NCBI RefSeq assembly: GCF_026625125.1
Contig: NZ_CP113097.1
Span: 4,760,001 to 4,824,000 of the forward strand
Source: Pseudomonas putida
GTDB lineage: Bacteria > Pseudomonadota > Gammaproteobacteria > Pseudomonadales > Pseudomonadaceae
Length of the DNA stretch: 64,000 nt
Reading direction: 5' to 3'
Each line of letters begins with the position of its first letter. Position 1 is the stretch's first letter. The notes under the pieces were generated by a model. It did no database searches. It worked only from the letters and a program-made list of their open reading frames with translations, and was not told where the DNA came from. This document shows positions 44,140-56,019 of this stretch, in pieces. A program made the position numbers and the translations under genes.

Positions 44140-44661
44140 ATGGTTGATTCATACGACGACGCCTTCGACGGCGAAAAAAGCAAAACCCAGATCAAGCGCG
44201 AGTTGCATGCGCTGGTCGAACTCGGCGAACGCCTGACTACGGTCAAGGCCGATACCCTGGCGCGCCTGCCGTTGACCGATGAGCTGCGCAAAGCCTTGGC
44301 CGAAGCCTGCAAGCACACCGCTCATGGCGCACGCAAACGGCATATGTCGTTCGTCGGCAAACTGATGCGCGACCAGGACCTGGACGCCATCCACGCGGTG
44401 CTCGAGCAGATCGACAGCTCCAGCCGCCAGTACAACGAACGCTTCCACAACCTGGAGCGCTGGCGGGACCGCCTGATCGACGGTAATGACGAGGACCTTG
44501 AACGCTTCGTCAACGAATACCCCGACACCGACCGTCAGCAGCTGCGTTCGCTTATCCGTCATGCCCAGCACGAGAAGGCGCGTAACAAGCCGCCTGCCGC
44601 TGCGCGCAAGGTCTTCAAATACATCCGCGACCTCGACGAACTGCAGCGCGGCCTGCGCTGA
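44140..44661 (+). CDS. darP: Ribosome-associated protein YjgA (DarP, UPF0307)
   Basis: 173 residues from ATG 44140 ([17 protein letters not shown]); the much longer open frame upstream is antisense to pmbA and is not coding. Highly charged and helical, with [18 protein letters not shown] typical of the family. It associates with 50S subunits and late assembly in E. coli. Divergent from pmbA, as in enterobacteria. Confidence 0.9.
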   Translation: MVDSYDDAFDGEKSKTQIKRELHALVELGERLTTVKADTLARLPLTDELRKALAEACKHTAHGARKRHMSFVGKLMRDQDLDAIHAVLEQIDSSSRQYNERFHNLERWRDRLIDGNDEDLERFVNEYPDTDRQQLRSLIRHAQHEKARNKPPAAARKVFKYIRDLDELQRGLR

Positions 44662-44673
44662 TCCCCGCCACCT

Positions 44674-44692
44674 GGGGCTGCCCTGCAGCCCC
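44674..44692. terminator. Hairpin between convergent darP and tldD
   Basis: An 8-base stem GGGGCTGC/GCAGCCCC with a 3-base loop, and no T run on either strand. Could mark both transcript ends. Confidence 0.4.
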
Positions 44693-44702
44693 GGGGCATG
44701 CA

Positions 44703-46142
44703 TCACGCGCCGGTACCACCGACGGTGATCGCGTCCAGCTTCAAGGTTGGCTGGCCTACCCCTACCGGCACCGATTGCCCATCCTTGCCGCACGTCCCCA
44801 CGCCGCTGTCCAACGCAAGGTCGTTACCGACCATCGACACTCGGCTCATGGCCTCGGGCCCGTTGCCGATCAGTGTCGCGCCTTTGACCGGTGCGGTGAT
44901 CTTGCCGTCTTCGATCAGATAGGCTTCGCTGGTCGAGAACACGAACTTGCCGCTGGTGATGTCCACCTGGCCACCGCCCAGGTTGGCGCAATAGATCCCT
45001 TTCTTCACCGAAGCGATGATTTCCTGTGGGTCGCTTTCGCCGGCACGCATGTAGGTGTTGGTCATGCGCGGCATCGGCAGGTGGGCATAGGATTCGCGGC
45101 GGCCGTTACCGGTCACGGCCATCCCCATCAGGCGTGCATTGAGTTTGTCTTGCATGTAGCCCTTGAGCACGCCGTTCTCGATCAGCGTCGTGCATTCGGT
45201 CGGCGTGCCCTCGTCGTCGACGCTCAGCGAGCCGCGACGGCCCTCGAGGGTGCCATCGTCTACGATAGTGCACAGGCTCGAAGCCACCTTCTCGCCGATC
45301 CGGCCACTGAACGCCGAGCTGCCCTTACGGTTGAAATCGCCTTCCAGGCCGTGGCCGACCGCTTCGTGCAACAGCACACCCGACCAGCCGGAACCCAACA
45401 CCACCGGCAAGGTGCCCGCTGGCGCAGGAATGGCCTCCAGGTTCACCAGGGCCTGGCGCAGCGCCTCACGGGCATAACCCATAACCCGTTCCTCGGTGAA
45501 GAAGCGGTAGTCGGTACGCCCGCCGCCGCCCTGCCCGCCCCGTTCACGCCGACCATTGTGCTCGACGATGACACTGACGTTGAAGCGCACCAGCGGCCGC
45601 ACGTCAGCGGCCAGGCTGCCGTCGGCCGCAGCGATCAGAATGCGCTCCCACACCCCGGCCATGCTCACGCTGACCTGCTGGATACGCGGGTCGAGCGCCC
45701 GCGTGGCGGCATCGACACGTTTGAGCAGCTCGACCTTTTCAGCACGGCTCAGCACGTCCAGCGGGTTATCCGGGGCATACAGGGCCGTCACGTCCTGGCT
45801 GCGGAACGCCTGAACGGTGCCGTTCTGCCCGGCGCGGGAAATCGACCGCGCCGCCCGGGCTGCCGAAGTCAGAGCCTCGAGGTTGATCGCGTTGCTGTAG
45901 GCGAAACCGGTTTTCTCACCCGACTGGGCACGCACGCCCACGCCTTGGTCAAGGTTGAAGCTGCCCTCTTTGACAATGCCGTCCTCCAGCGCCCAGGTTT
46001 CCGAGATCTGGCCCTGGAAGTACAGGTCGGCGGCGTCGATGCCCGGCCCGGCCAACTCGCCCAGTACAGCCTGCAGGCTGTCCAGGGTCAATCCGCCTGG
46101 GGCCAGGAGCTGCTCGCTGACGGTGGATAACATCTGGCTCAT
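44703..46142 (-). CDS. tldD: Metalloprotease TldD
   Basis: 479 residues from ATG 46142, which is 5 bases after GGAG; an in-frame GTG at 46148 also exists. Active subunit of TldD/E with the zinc motif HEAVGH at 259-264, inside [18 protein letters not shown]. It starts 3 bases beyond the end of the nitrilase-like gene. Confidence 0.95.
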   Translation of the reverse strand: MSQMLSTVSEQLLAPGGLTLDSLQAVLGELAGPGIDAADLYFQGQISETWALEDGIVKEGSFNLDQGVGVRAQSGEKTGFAYSNAINLEALTSAARAARSISRAGQNGTVQAFRSQDVTALYAPDNPLDVLSRAEKVELLKRVDAATRALDPRIQQVSVSMAGVWERILIAAADGSLAADVRPLVRFNVSVIVEHNGRRERGGQGGGGRTDYRFFTEERVMGYAREALRQALVNLEAIPAPAGTLPVVLGSGWSGVLLHEAVGHGLEGDFNRKGSSAFSGRIGEKVASSLCTIVDDGTLEGRRGSLSVDDEGTPTECTTLIENGVLKGYMQDKLNARLMGMAVTGNGRRESYAHLPMPRMTNTYMRAGESDPQEIIASVKKGIYCANLGGGQVDITSGKFVFSTSEAYLIEDGKITAPVKGATLIGNGPEAMSRVSMVGNDLALDSGVGTCGKDGQSVPVGVGQPTLKLDAITVGGTGA

Positions 46143-46144
46143 AG

Positions 46145-46996
46145 TCACTCCGAGGTGTGCGCAGGCCGCAAGGCGTCCTGCGAAAAAAAGCGCCGGTGCA
46201 AAGCGACCGGCATACGCGCCCGAATGGACGCTTGTTCATCACTGTCGCGCTCGGCAAGCAATACCGCTTCGCCTTGCGCCTGTTCGGCGACGATCCGCCC
46301 CCAGGGGTCGACGATCGCCGCGTGCCCATGGGTCTCCCGTGGGCCTGGATGGGTGCCGCCCTGGGCTGCGGCCAGCACATAGCACTGTGTTTCGATGGCC
46401 CGGGCACGAATCAGCACTTCCCAGTGCGCCGCGCCTGTGACCGCCGTGAACGCCGCAGGTGCCGTAATCAGTTGCGCGCCGGCACTGCGCAGCGCGCTGT
46501 AAAGTTCCGGAAAACGAAGGTCGTAGCAGACGCTCAAACCCAGGCGCCCTACCGGCGTGTCGGCCACCACGACTTGCGCGCCATGGGCGTAGTCGTCGGA
46601 CTCACGGTAACGGCCACGGGTATCGGCCACGTCCACGTCGAACAGGTGCAGCTTGTCGTAGCGCGCCACCACCTCGCCATGCTCATCGACCAGAAGCGAG
46701 CAGGCATGCGCCTTGGCATCAGGCTGATCGGCAGGTGGCAGCGGCAAGGTGCCGGCAACAATCCATAATCTGAGGTCGCGGGCGGTGCGTTTCAACCAGG
46801 GCAGTATCGGCCCCTCACCCAAAGCCTCGGCCCGGCCGATCGCAGCGGCATCCCTGCGCCCCATGGCGGCAAAATTTTCTGGCAGCACCGCCAGCCTCGC
46901 GCCGCCGAATGCCGCCTGTTCCAGCAAGGCACCCGCACGCTGCAAGTTGGCCAACACATCGTCCTGGCTGACCATCTGGATGACCGCTACTTTCAT
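46145..46996 (-). CDS. Carbon-nitrogen hydrolase (nitrilase superfamily, Nit type)
   Basis: 283 residues from ATG 46996 behind AGGAG. The catalytic triad is E40 (VLPENFA), K115 ([11 protein letters not shown]) and C157 (VCYDLRFPE). The pattern is that of Nit1/YafV-like amidases, some of which remove deaminated glutathione. Substrate not fixed by sequence. It lies between yhdP and tldD, as in other pseudomonads. Confidence 0.9.
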   Translation of the reverse strand: MKVAVIQMVSQDDVLANLQRAGALLEQAAFGGARLAVLPENFAAMGRRDAAAIGRAEALGEGPILPWLKRTARDLRLWIVAGTLPLPPADQPDAKAHACSLLVDEHGEVVARYDKLHLFDVDVADTRGRYRESDDYAHGAQVVVADTPVGRLGLSVCYDLRFPELYSALRSAGAQLITAPAAFTAVTGAAHWEVLIRARAIETQCYVLAAAQGGTHPGPRETHGHAAIVDPWGRIVAEQAQGEAVLLAERDSDEQASIRARMPVALHRRFFSQDALRPAHTSE

Positions 46997-47010
46997 CGGC
47001 ACTCCTGGCA

Positions 47011-50000
47011 CTACTTGTTGAACGGTTTCACAAAGGTGATTCTAGGCTCTTTCCACGGCCCTTCGATGCGATAGTGCACGCTGGCGAAGCGCGATACGCG
47101 ATCACCGATCAGCTGGTCGACCAGGAACAGCGCCCCACCGACCGCCGGTGCGCCTACGATCAGCGCGGCCAGGGGCAGGTTGTTGGTCACTGGCAGGGAG
47201 ACCTGAAGGTTGGCGTCCACCCGGTCGCGAACGAGGTCCAGCGTACCGTCGAGCTCGAAGTTGCTCGAAGGCCCGGTCACGCTGATCGGCTCGCGGGTCA
47301 CGTAGACGCCGTCACTGGCTACCAGCAAGCCTTTTACCCGATCATAGGCCAGGCCCTTTTCAAACAGGTCGGAGAAGTCCAGGCGCAGACGCCGGCCGAT
47401 GGAGTTGAAGTTGAGCAGGCCAAACACCCGCAAGGCTTGAGCGCCGCCCTCCACTTCCACGAACTGCCCTGTGCGCAATGCCGCATCCATGCTGCCCGAG
47501 AAGCGCTTGAGGCCAACCCAGGCTGGCGAGCCGGGCCAGCGGCCATCCACATCCAGACGAAAGTCGCGACTGGTCACGGTAGGCGCGAAGCCCCAGGCCT
47601 TGAGCACGTCGGCCAGGTTCTTGCCATCCAGGCGGCCCTTGTACCAGCTGCTGGTGGCACCGCTGTCACCTTCCCAGCCGCCGCGGCCGTCGATGTGCAG
47701 GCCTTTGAAGACCAGGTCGATATCCTGAGCGGATACGCCTCGGGCGGTCGGGCGCAACTTCAGCGCCAGGTTGCCATACAGGTCATCGCCGCGGTACAGC
47801 TTGTCGATGGTCAGGTCCAGTGCCGGTACCTTGCGTGGATCGAACGAGGCCAGCGGATCCGGGCCTTCCTCGGCCTGTGCTTGGACCGGGTCCGCTGCTG
47901 GCAGGCGCAAGGTCTGCAGGCGCACGGTCATCGGTGCGCCCTTGGCATCGGGTAACCGTGCATTGCCGATGACTTCCTTGCTATCCAGGCGCAGATCCCA
48001 CGCAGGGCCGCCCCTGGCCAGACGCACGACAGCCTGGTTCAGCTCCATGCCAAGGGCCTTCAACTGGCCGATGCTCAGGTCTACGCTCTGAAGCGTCTGG
48101 CGGGCACTGGCGCCTGGGTCGTCGCCACTGATCTGCGTCATCTTGGCCTGCCAGGGCGCCAGGTCCAGGCTCTCGAGCCGCCCCCGTACGCGCAGGCCCT
48201 GCTCAGCTGGCACCTGCGCCTGCCCTGCCCCCAGCAGCAGCTCGCCGCGGCCTTGCCCAAGGTTGTTGCTGGGCGCTGCATAGGCAAAGCGGGCAAGGTC
48301 GGCATAGGCAGCATCCAGGCGCCGCTCCGGCCCTTGCAGGCTCATGCTGAATCGGCTATCACGAGTCTCTGCTGCGGCCTTGCCGAACGGTGCCGGCAAA
48401 TCGATCACCAGGCCTTTGAGCGACGAATTCACGCTCAGGCTGTTGTCGCGGCTGCCAAGGTTGAGTTGCAACTGGTAGGGCAGCTCACCAGACGCCGGCA
48501 AGGGCTGCTTGAACTGCAGCCAGTCGGTCAAGGCCGCAAGCGCCACCTGGCCATTCGCGCTGATACGCGTCTGCATCTGCCCAGGCTGGCCCTCGGCGGT
48601 GATCTGCGCGGTCACCGGTTTGCCAAAAGCCTGCAGGGCGATGTTCTTCCCACTCAGGCCCTTGTCGAGGTCGAAACTGAAGTCGCCCTTGAGTCGGCTC
48701 AGCTCCAGGGTCGGCGGCGCAACCTTCAGGCGTGCATCGGCGGTGGCAAAGTCGACCTGTACCTTCGGGCGTTGCCCGTGGGCCAAGGGGATGTCGAGCT
48801 TGAGCTTGCCCTTGAGCGGCCCCTCGCCCTCCCATCCTGCGAACATTTCGCCGGTGCCGATGGGCGCCTCTTTGAGAATCCTCAGACCATCGCCGAGGCT
48901 ACCGTCGAACTTGCCATCAAGGTACAGGTGGCTGTGCTCGTCGCCCTCGACATGGGGAATGTTGACACTGACGTCGCTTACCTGTGTGTCGAGCAACCGG
49001 CCTTGATTGGCCTTGATGCGCACGCCACTGTCCTCGATCAGCACATCGCCAGCGACGTTCTGCACCTGTGGCCAGCCAGGCTGGAAGTCCAGCGCAGCGT
49101 CGTGCACCTTGAAGAACAGACTGATACTGCGCGATTCGGGGCTGGCACCGTGGTTCAGCGAACCTTGGTACTGGAAGTAGCCTTCATCGACGCTGCCCTT
49201 GACGATGGCACTGCGCAGCCATTCATCGAGCGCCGGGCTGAGCACCTCAGGCAGGTATTTGGCAGTGTAGCGCCCATCGCCTTCGGTCAGGCCGACGCGC
49301 AGGTCCATATAGCTCTCGCTGCCTTCTTCAAACAGCAGGCGAATCAGGAAATCCCCGGCGATCTTGCCCTCCTCACCCAGCACTTTCAGGTAGGGCGCAG
49401 CCAGGGTGAATCCTGCTTTGTCGAGGGTGTAGGTCAGGCGGGCGTTGGCTTTCTGATAATGCCAAGGTTTGGCGAAGATCGGATAAAGATGCAACATGAA
49501 GGCCTCGGTATCCAGGCGTAGTTCGCCATGGCCGAGGTCTCCACTGATGCTCCCGCTGACGTTACCGGCAGCCGGTGCGCCGTGGTAGGCGTCAAAGCCC
49601 ACTTTTTCCAGATTGGCAGCGAATTGAAGCCGTTGATCACCGTCGGCCTTGGGCCGCACGTCCAGGCGCAGATTGCGCACGGCACCGGTCACCTTAAGCC
49701 CATCGACTACCGTCATGAGCTTTTCCGGCAGCGGCGCCAGTGCATCTATCAAAGGCGTCAGCGGCGTAAGATCAAGGCGATCCGCCTGCACCTGCCAGGT
49801 TTCTCCGGCAGGCTCCTCGCCTGCCCGCTGACGCAGCTGCAGCTTCGACTCCCAGCGGGTCTTGCCAAGGTCGGCTGCCAGTGAATCGACCACCACATCG
49901 AACCCCTGCGCGTTGCGCTGGAACCAGGCCGACACCGCCAGGTTATCCAGTGTCACCGCCTGGCGCTCGGCATAGCCACCGCGCAACTGAGGGGCATTGA

Positions 50001-50826
50001 GCCGGACCACTGCCTGCTGCAACCGGCCCTCACCCCAGTCAACCCAGAACTCACCACCGGCGCGCAAGGCCTGGGCTTGCCACTGGCCGAGCAGACTTGG
50101 CGGCAGCCAACGCGCCCAGTCGCTCTGCGGCAGGCTCAGGTAAGCCTCTGCCTTACCGTCGCGCCAGGCCTTGGCATTTACCCGGCTGCGAAGGTTCAGT
50201 GCCAACGGCTGGCCGTCAGGCAGGGTCGCACGCAGGTCCAGCGCCTGGCGTGAAGCGCCGGCCTGCAGGCCAAGGCTGACATAGGTAAGCGTCAACGGGT
50301 CACGCTGCCAGGGCTGCAGGGTGACTTGGCTGTCGAATGCATCGATACGGCCCAACTGCTGCAAACGCTGCAACACTTCGGCCGGGTCCAGCGGCGCATC
50401 ATCCTTTTTCGGTAAGCCTTCCAGCGCCCAAACGCCCTGCTCGTTCTCACGCAGGATCAGTTGCAGGCCCGCCAGCTGGACACGCGCCAGGCGTACTTCG
50501 CGTGCAGTGAGGCTGGCCCACAGGTCGGGCACCAGCTTGACGTCATCCAGACGCAACGCCGAAGCCCCCTCGCCCAACTGCAGGTCGCGCACTTGCAGCA
50601 CCGGCGCCAGGCCACTCCAGCGCCCTTCCAGGCTGCCCACATGCACCGGCATCCCCAACGCCTGCTCGGCCTTGCTTTCGAGGTCGGCGCGGTATTCGGC
50701 CACCAGTGGCACCAGGTACCGGCCGAGGCTGACGTAGAGCGCCACCAACACCGCCAGCAGGGCGCAGATGCCCAGCCCCCAACGGGTCAAGGCGACAAGA
50801 ACGCGGGTCAGACGTCCCATGGCCAT
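47011..50826 (-). CDS. yhdP: Large AsmA-like envelope protein YhdP
   Basis: 1271 residues. One N-terminal membrane segment (about 12-33) precedes a very long periplasmic beta-rich body of the AsmA/TamB/YhdP class, thought to move phospholipids between membranes. The C-terminus (NNLPLAALIVGAPAVGGALF) holds a hydrophobic stretch typical of the family. The start could be 50826 or the Met two codons on (50820), both served by GGAGG. Between rng and the nit gene. Confidence 0.92.
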   Translation of the reverse strand: MAMGRLTRVLVALTRWGLGICALLAVLVALYVSLGRYLVPLVAEYRADLESKAEQALGMPVHVGSLEGRWSGLAPVLQVRDLQLGEGASALRLDDVKLVPDLWASLTAREVRLARVQLAGLQLILRENEQGVWALEGLPKKDDAPLDPAEVLQRLQQLGRIDAFDSQVTLQPWQRDPLTLTYVSLGLQAGASRQALDLRATLPDGQPLALNLRSRVNAKAWRDGKAEAYLSLPQSDWARWLPPSLLGQWQAQALRAGGEFWVDWGEGRLQQAVVRLNAPQLRGGYAERQAVTLDNLAVSAWFQRNAQGFDVVVDSLAADLGKTRWESKLQLRQRAGEEPAGETWQVQADRLDLTPLTPLIDALAPLPEKLMTVVDGLKVTGAVRNLRLDVRPKADGDQRLQFAANLEKVGFDAYHGAPAAGNVSGSISGDLGHGELRLDTEAFMLHLYPIFAKPWHYQKANARLTYTLDKAGFTLAAPYLKVLGEEGKIAGDFLIRLLFEEGSESYMDLRVGLTEGDGRYTAKYLPEVLSPALDEWLRSAIVKGSVDEGYFQYQGSLNHGASPESRSISLFFKVHDAALDFQPGWPQVQNVAGDVLIEDSGVRIKANQGRLLDTQVSDVSVNIPHVEGDEHSHLYLDGKFDGSLGDGLRILKEAPIGTGEMFAGWEGEGPLKGKLKLDIPLAHGQRPKVQVDFATADARLKVAPPTLELSRLKGDFSFDLDKGLSGKNIALQAFGKPVTAQITAEGQPGQMQTRISANGQVALAALTDWLQFKQPLPASGELPYQLQLNLGSRDNSLSVNSSLKGLVIDLPAPFGKAAAETRDSRFSMSLQGPERRLDAAYADLARFAYAAPSNNLGQGRGELLLGAGQAQVPAEQGLRVRGRLESLDLAPWQAKMTQISGDDPGASARQTLQSVDLSIGQLKALGMELNQAVVRLARGGPAWDLRLDSKEVIGNARLPDAKGAPMTVRLQTLRLPAADPVQAQAEEGPDPLASFDPRKVPALDLTIDKLYRGDDLYGNLALKLRPTARGVSAQDIDLVFKGLHIDGRGGWEGDSGATSSWYKGRLDGKNLADVLKAWGFAPTVTSRDFRLDVDGRWPGSPAWVGLKRFSGSMDAALRTGQFVEVEGGAQALRVFGLLNFNSIGRRLRLDFSDLFEKGLAYDRVKGLLVASDGVYVTREPISVTGPSSNFELDGTLDLVRDRVDANLQVSLPVTNNLPLAALIVGAPAVGGALFLVDQLIGDRVSRFASVHYRIEGPWKEPRITFVKPFNK

Positions 50827-50908
50827 GGCCCTCCAGGTCGTTTATCCATGATGGCTCGAAGCAGCGGTTTTGCCAGCCCGGGCACCCTGGACTGGGTATC
50901 AGAACGCC

Positions 50909-52366
50909 TCAGAGCAGCACCACATCGTATTGTTCCTGCGAGTACATCGACTCGACCTGGAAGCGAATGGTTCGACCGATGAAGGTTTCCAGCTCGGCCA
51001 CGTTGCCGGATTCTTCGTCGAGCAGGCGGTCGACCACTTTCTGGTTGGCCAACACCCGATAGCCTTCTGCCTGATAGGCGCGGGCTTCACGAAGAATCTC
51101 GCGGAAAATTTCGTAACAGATAGTTTCTGGGGTTTTCAGCTTGCCACGCCCCTGGCAGGCGGAGCAGGGTTCGCACAGCACCTGCTCCAGGCTCTCGCGC
51201 GTGCGCTTGCGGGTCATCTGCACCAGGCCCAGCTCGGTGATGCCGATGATGTTGGTCTTGGCATGATCACGTTCGAGCTGCTTTTCCAGCGTACGCAGCA
51301 CCTGCCGTTGATGGTCCTCATCCTCCATGTCGATGAAGTCTATGATGATGATCCCGCCAATGTTGCGCAGGCGCAGTTGCCGGGCGATTGCCGTGGCCGC
51401 TTCCAGGTTGGTCTTGAAGATGGTTTCTTCAAGGTTGCGGTGGCCGACGAAGGCGCCGGTGTTCACATCGATGGTAGTCATTGCCTCGGCCGGGTCGACC
51501 ACAAGATAGCCGCCGGACTTGAGCGGCACCTTGCGATCGAGTGCGCGCTGGATTTCGTCCTCTACGCCATACAGGTCGAAAATCGGCCGCTCGCCCGGGT
51601 AGTGCTCCAGGCGGTCGGCGATCTCCGGCATCAGTTCGGCAACGAACTGTGTGGTCTTCTGGAAGGTTTCCCGGGAGTCGATGCGGATCTTCTCGATCTT
51701 CGGGTTGACCAGGTCGCGCAGTGTGCGCAAGGCCAGGCCAAGATCCTCGTAGATGACCGTCGGGGCGCCGCAGGTCTGGATCTGGCTGCCAATCTGCTCC
51801 CACAGGCGGCGCAGGTAGCGGATGTCCTGCAGGATCTCTTCGGCCCGCGCGCCCTCGGCGGCCGTGCGCAGGATGAAACCGCCGGCGTTCTTGATGTCTT
51901 CGCTGTCCATGCAGTCACTGACCACCTGTTTGAGGCGATCACGTTCGGCTTCGTCCTCGATCTTCAGCGAAATGCCGACATGGCTGCTACGCGGCATGTA
52001 CACCAGGTAACGCGACGGTATCGACAGCTGAGTGGTCAGCCGTGCGCCTTTGCTGCCGATGGGGTCTTTGGTCACCTGCACCACCAGGGCCTGGCCCTCG
52101 TGTACCAGTGCGGTGATGGTCTCCACGGCAGAACCTTCGCGCTGGGAAATCTCCGAGGCATGGATGAACGCGGCGCGCTCCAGGCCGATATCGACGAACG
52201 CGGCCTGCATGCCGGGCAGCACCCGTACGACTTTGCCCTTGTAGATATTACCGACGATGCCGCGACGCTGGGTGCGCTCGACGTGCACTTCCTGCAGCAC
52301 CCCGTTTTCCACCACCGCCACACGCGACTCCATCGGGGTGATGTTGATCAGGATCTCTTCACTCAT
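50909..52366 (-). CDS. rng: Ribonuclease G
   Basis: 485 residues. An N-terminal S1 RNA-binding domain (about 35-120) is followed by the RNase E/G catalytic core with TIDVNTGAFVG and IIDFIDM acidic sites. The zinc-link Cys pair is in CEPCSACQGRGK. Matures 16S rRNA 5' ends and decays some mRNAs. No C-terminal scaffold, which separates it from RNase E. Downstream of maf, 54 bases apart. Confidence 0.95.
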   Translation of the reverse strand: MSEEILINITPMESRVAVVENGVLQEVHVERTQRRGIVGNIYKGKVVRVLPGMQAAFVDIGLERAAFIHASEISQREGSAVETITALVHEGQALVVQVTKDPIGSKGARLTTQLSIPSRYLVYMPRSSHVGISLKIEDEAERDRLKQVVSDCMDSEDIKNAGGFILRTAAEGARAEEILQDIRYLRRLWEQIGSQIQTCGAPTVIYEDLGLALRTLRDLVNPKIEKIRIDSRETFQKTTQFVAELMPEIADRLEHYPGERPIFDLYGVEDEIQRALDRKVPLKSGGYLVVDPAEAMTTIDVNTGAFVGHRNLEETIFKTNLEAATAIARQLRLRNIGGIIIIDFIDMEDEDHQRQVLRTLEKQLERDHAKTNIIGITELGLVQMTRKRTRESLEQVLCEPCSACQGRGKLKTPETICYEIFREILREARAYQAEGYRVLANQKVVDRLLDEESGNVAELETFIGRTIRFQVESMYSQEQYDVVLL

Positions 52367-52420
52367 GGCAGGCTCTCGTCAAAGGTCTTCGGTCATCATG
52401 GATCGCGGGCGCCGGGCTGG

Positions 52421-53032
52421 CTACTGCTGCTTTGTTACCTCTGGAGAAAGCGCCGGCACCTGCCAGCAGGCGATACCGAATTGGGCGAGCAGTTCGGCCG
52501 TCTCGCTCAGGGGCAGGCCGACCACCGCCGAATAGCTGCCCTGAAGGCCGGTCACGAATACCGCCCCCAAGCCCTGGATGGCATAACCGCCTGCTTTATC
52601 CACCGGCTCGCCACTGGCCCAATAGCGCTGTGCTTCTTCCGGGCCGATGGCACGGAAACGCACATTGCTGGTGACACAGACGCTCAGGCAGCACTGGCCA
52701 TCGCTCAGTGCCACTGCCGTCAACACCTGATGTTCGCGCCCTGCCAGGTCCGCCAGCATGGCCAAGGCATCTTCACGGTTTTCCGGCTTGCCGAGAATTC
52801 GCCCGTCGAGCACCACCGCAGTGTCTGCGCCAAGGACTACGGCCGGGCCGGCGAGACTGGCAAGGCCAGCCTCAGCCTTGCTCCTGGCCAGGCGTTCGAC
52901 GTAAGCCACGGCGCTTTCATCTGGCAGTGCGCTTTCATCGATGGGGGCGCTGATAACGGTGAACGGCACACCGATCTGGGCCAGCAGTTCACGACGACGG
53001 GGCGAGCCTGAGGCCAGGTAAAGTGGTTTCAT
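52421..53032 (-). CDS. Maf-family nucleotide pyrophosphatase
   Basis: 203 residues with the SxRRxEL motif ([16 protein letters not shown]) and the catalytic [10 protein letters not shown] and QGLGAVFV segments. Hydrolyses nucleoside triphosphates including modified ones, a role known for Maf. Located between mreD and rng, the usual proteobacterial order. Confidence 0.92.
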   Translation of the reverse strand: MKPLYLASGSPRRRELLAQIGVPFTVISAPIDESALPDESAVAYVERLARSKAEAGLASLAGPAVVLGADTAVVLDGRILGKPENREDALAMLADLAGREHQVLTAVALSDGQCCLSVCVTSNVRFRAIGPEEAQRYWASGEPVDKAGGYAIQGLGAVFVTGLQGSYSAVVGLPLSETAELLAQFGIACWQVPALSPEVTKQQ

Positions 53033-53065
53033 GCAGACATCTCCCTGTCGGTGACGGCGGTGCCG

Positions 53066-53557
53066 TCAGTTGATATGCAAACGCCGGCGCAGATCACGCA
53101 AGGCGAAGCTGATCCACGGCCAGAGCAAGGCACTGATGACTGCCGACCAGACCAGCGCAAGCGTGGGCAGCCGGTTGCCGGTGAGCGCGCTGAGCCACAA
53201 CTGGACCAGTTGGGCGATACCGAAGATCACCAGGATTACCAGGCTCTGCTGCCACATCGGGAACATGCGCAGACGCTGCTGCAGCGACAGCACCAGGAAG
53301 GTGATCAGGGTCAGGACCAGGGCGTTCTGCCCGAGCAACGTGCCATACAGCACATCCTCGGCCAGGCCCAGTACGAACGCAGTGGTCATGCCAACCTTGT
53401 TCGGGACCATGAGCGTCCAGAACGATACCAGCATCGCCAGCCACATTGGCCGGAACATCTCGAGAAACGGCGGCATGGGCGAGACGCTGAGTAGCAGGCC
53501 AATGGCGAAGGTCAGCCAAATGACCCACCCGTGGTTACGGCGCGTTTTGGCCATCAT
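53066..53557 (-). CDS. mreD: Rod shape-determining protein MreD
   Basis: A 163-residue inner-membrane protein with about five hydrophobic segments, part of the elongasome with MreB, MreC and RodA/PBP2. It overlaps the end of mreC by 4 bases, with GGAGG just before ATGATG; either ATG may serve. Confidence 0.9.
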   Translation of the reverse strand: MMAKTRRNHGWVIWLTFAIGLLLSVSPMPPFLEMFRPMWLAMLVSFWTLMVPNKVGMTTAFVLGLAEDVLYGTLLGQNALVLTLITFLVLSLQQRLRMFPMWQQSLVILVIFGIAQLVQLWLSALTGNRLPTLALVWSAVISALLWPWISFALRDLRRRLHIN

Positions 53558-54627
53558 TGCCTCCGAGGCTGGGCAGGTGCCGCAGGCGCTGCGGCAGGGC
53601 TGGCGGGGGCTGCAGCCGGTGCAGCGGCCGGGGCCGGTACTGCACCGGCTGGGGCGGCGGGCGCGGCCGGGGCAGGCGCTGCCGTTGCAGGCGCGCCGGG
53701 GGTGGCCTGTTCGCCATTGGTACCAGGCTCTGCGGGGGCGGCTGCGCCCTTGCGGTCTGCCTCTTCCTGGGCCAGCGCCGCATCGGTGGCGCGCTGCTCC
53801 GGCGAACGCCGGTCGCTGAACACCAGCAGCATGTAGCGGCTGCGGTTGAGCGCGGCGGTAGGAATGGCACGAACGATTGCGAACGGCTGGCCGGAGTCAT
53901 GGATCACTTCGTTGACCGTGGCCACCGGGTAGCCGGCCGGGAAGCGCTGGCCCATGCCGGAGCTCACCAGCAAGTCGCCTTCCTTGATGTCGGCCGTGTC
54001 GGCGACATGGCGCAGCTCCAGGCGCTCAGGGTTGCCTGTACCGCTGGCAATCGCGCGCAGGCCGTTACGATTGACCTGTACCGGGATGCTATGGGTGGTA
54101 TCGGTCAGCAGCAGCACCCGTGAGGTGTAGGGCATCAGCTCGACCACCTGGCCCATCAGGCCGCGGGCGTCGAGTACCGGCTGGCCAAGGAACACCCCAT
54201 CGCGCTCGCCTTTGTTGATCAGGATACGGTGGGTGAACGGGTTGGGGTCGACGCCGATCAGCTCGGCCACCTCGACCTTCTCGTTGACCAGTGCGGAGGA
54301 GTTGAGCAACTCGCGCAGGCGCACGTTCTGCTCGGTCAGGGCCGCCAGCTTCTGCAAGCGCCCCTGCAACAGCAGGGCTTCGGTCTTGAGCTTCTCGTTT
54401 TCCGCGATCAGTTCGTTACGGCTGCCGAACTGGCCCGCCACACCTTGCCACATCCGCTGAGGCAAGTCGGTGATCCAGTACGATTCCATCAGAACCAGGC
54501 CCATCTGACTACGCACGGGCTTGAGCAGGTCAAAGCGTGCATCGACCACCATCAGCGCGACCGAAAGCACCACTAACACGAGCAGGCGAACGCCCAGCGA
54601 AGGGCCCTTGGAGAAAAGCGGTTTAAT
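53554..54627 (-). CDS. mreC: Rod shape-determining protein MreC (ATT start)
   Basis: 357 residues if begun at ATT 54627. The N-terminus then reads IKPLFSKGPSLGVRL, which lines up with MKPIFSRGPSLQIRL of E. coli MreC, and GAGGAA lies 7 bases before it. In-frame TGA lies seven codons upstream, and no ATG, GTG or TTG exists between. The next start-like codon (GTG 54579) would lose the conserved cytoplasmic tail and part of the membrane segment. After the anchor (about 15-32) comes a coiled coil (about 70-105) and the beta-barrel domain. The last 64 residues are an Ala/Pro-rich tail. Confidence 0.9.
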   Translation of the reverse strand: MKPLFSKGPSLGVRLLVLVVLSVALMVVDARFDLLKPVRSQMGLVLMESYWITDLPQRMWQGVAGQFGSRNELIAENEKLKTEALLLQGRLQKLAALTEQNVRLRELLNSSALVNEKVEVAELIGVDPNPFTHRILINKGERDGVFLGQPVLDARGLMGQVVELMPYTSRVLLLTDTTHSIPVQVNRNGLRAIASGTGNPERLELRHVADTADIKEGDLLVSSGMGQRFPAGYPVATVNEVIHDSGQPFAIVRAIPTAALNRSRYMLLVFSDRRSPEQRATDAALAQEEADRKGAAAPAEPGTNGEQATPGAPATAAPAPAAPAAPAGAVPAPAAAPAAAPASPAAAPAAPAQPRRQ

Positions 54628-54777
54628 GGGCCGTTCCTCGTGGACGACTCAGGAGGTCATTGGACATGGGACAACGCACCAGCCTGGTTGCGGGTTGACA
54701 GAAGCGGCGCCGCAACGGACGCCAGCCCAACGCATACAGGTAGCACTGCGCGCGCCACCTGTAAACCGGGCGCTCGA

Positions 54778-55974
<1,197 letters not shown>

Positions 55975-56019
55975 TCATCACGGACCTTATTCCGTTCTTT
56001 GTTTCCCCTGGAGATACCC

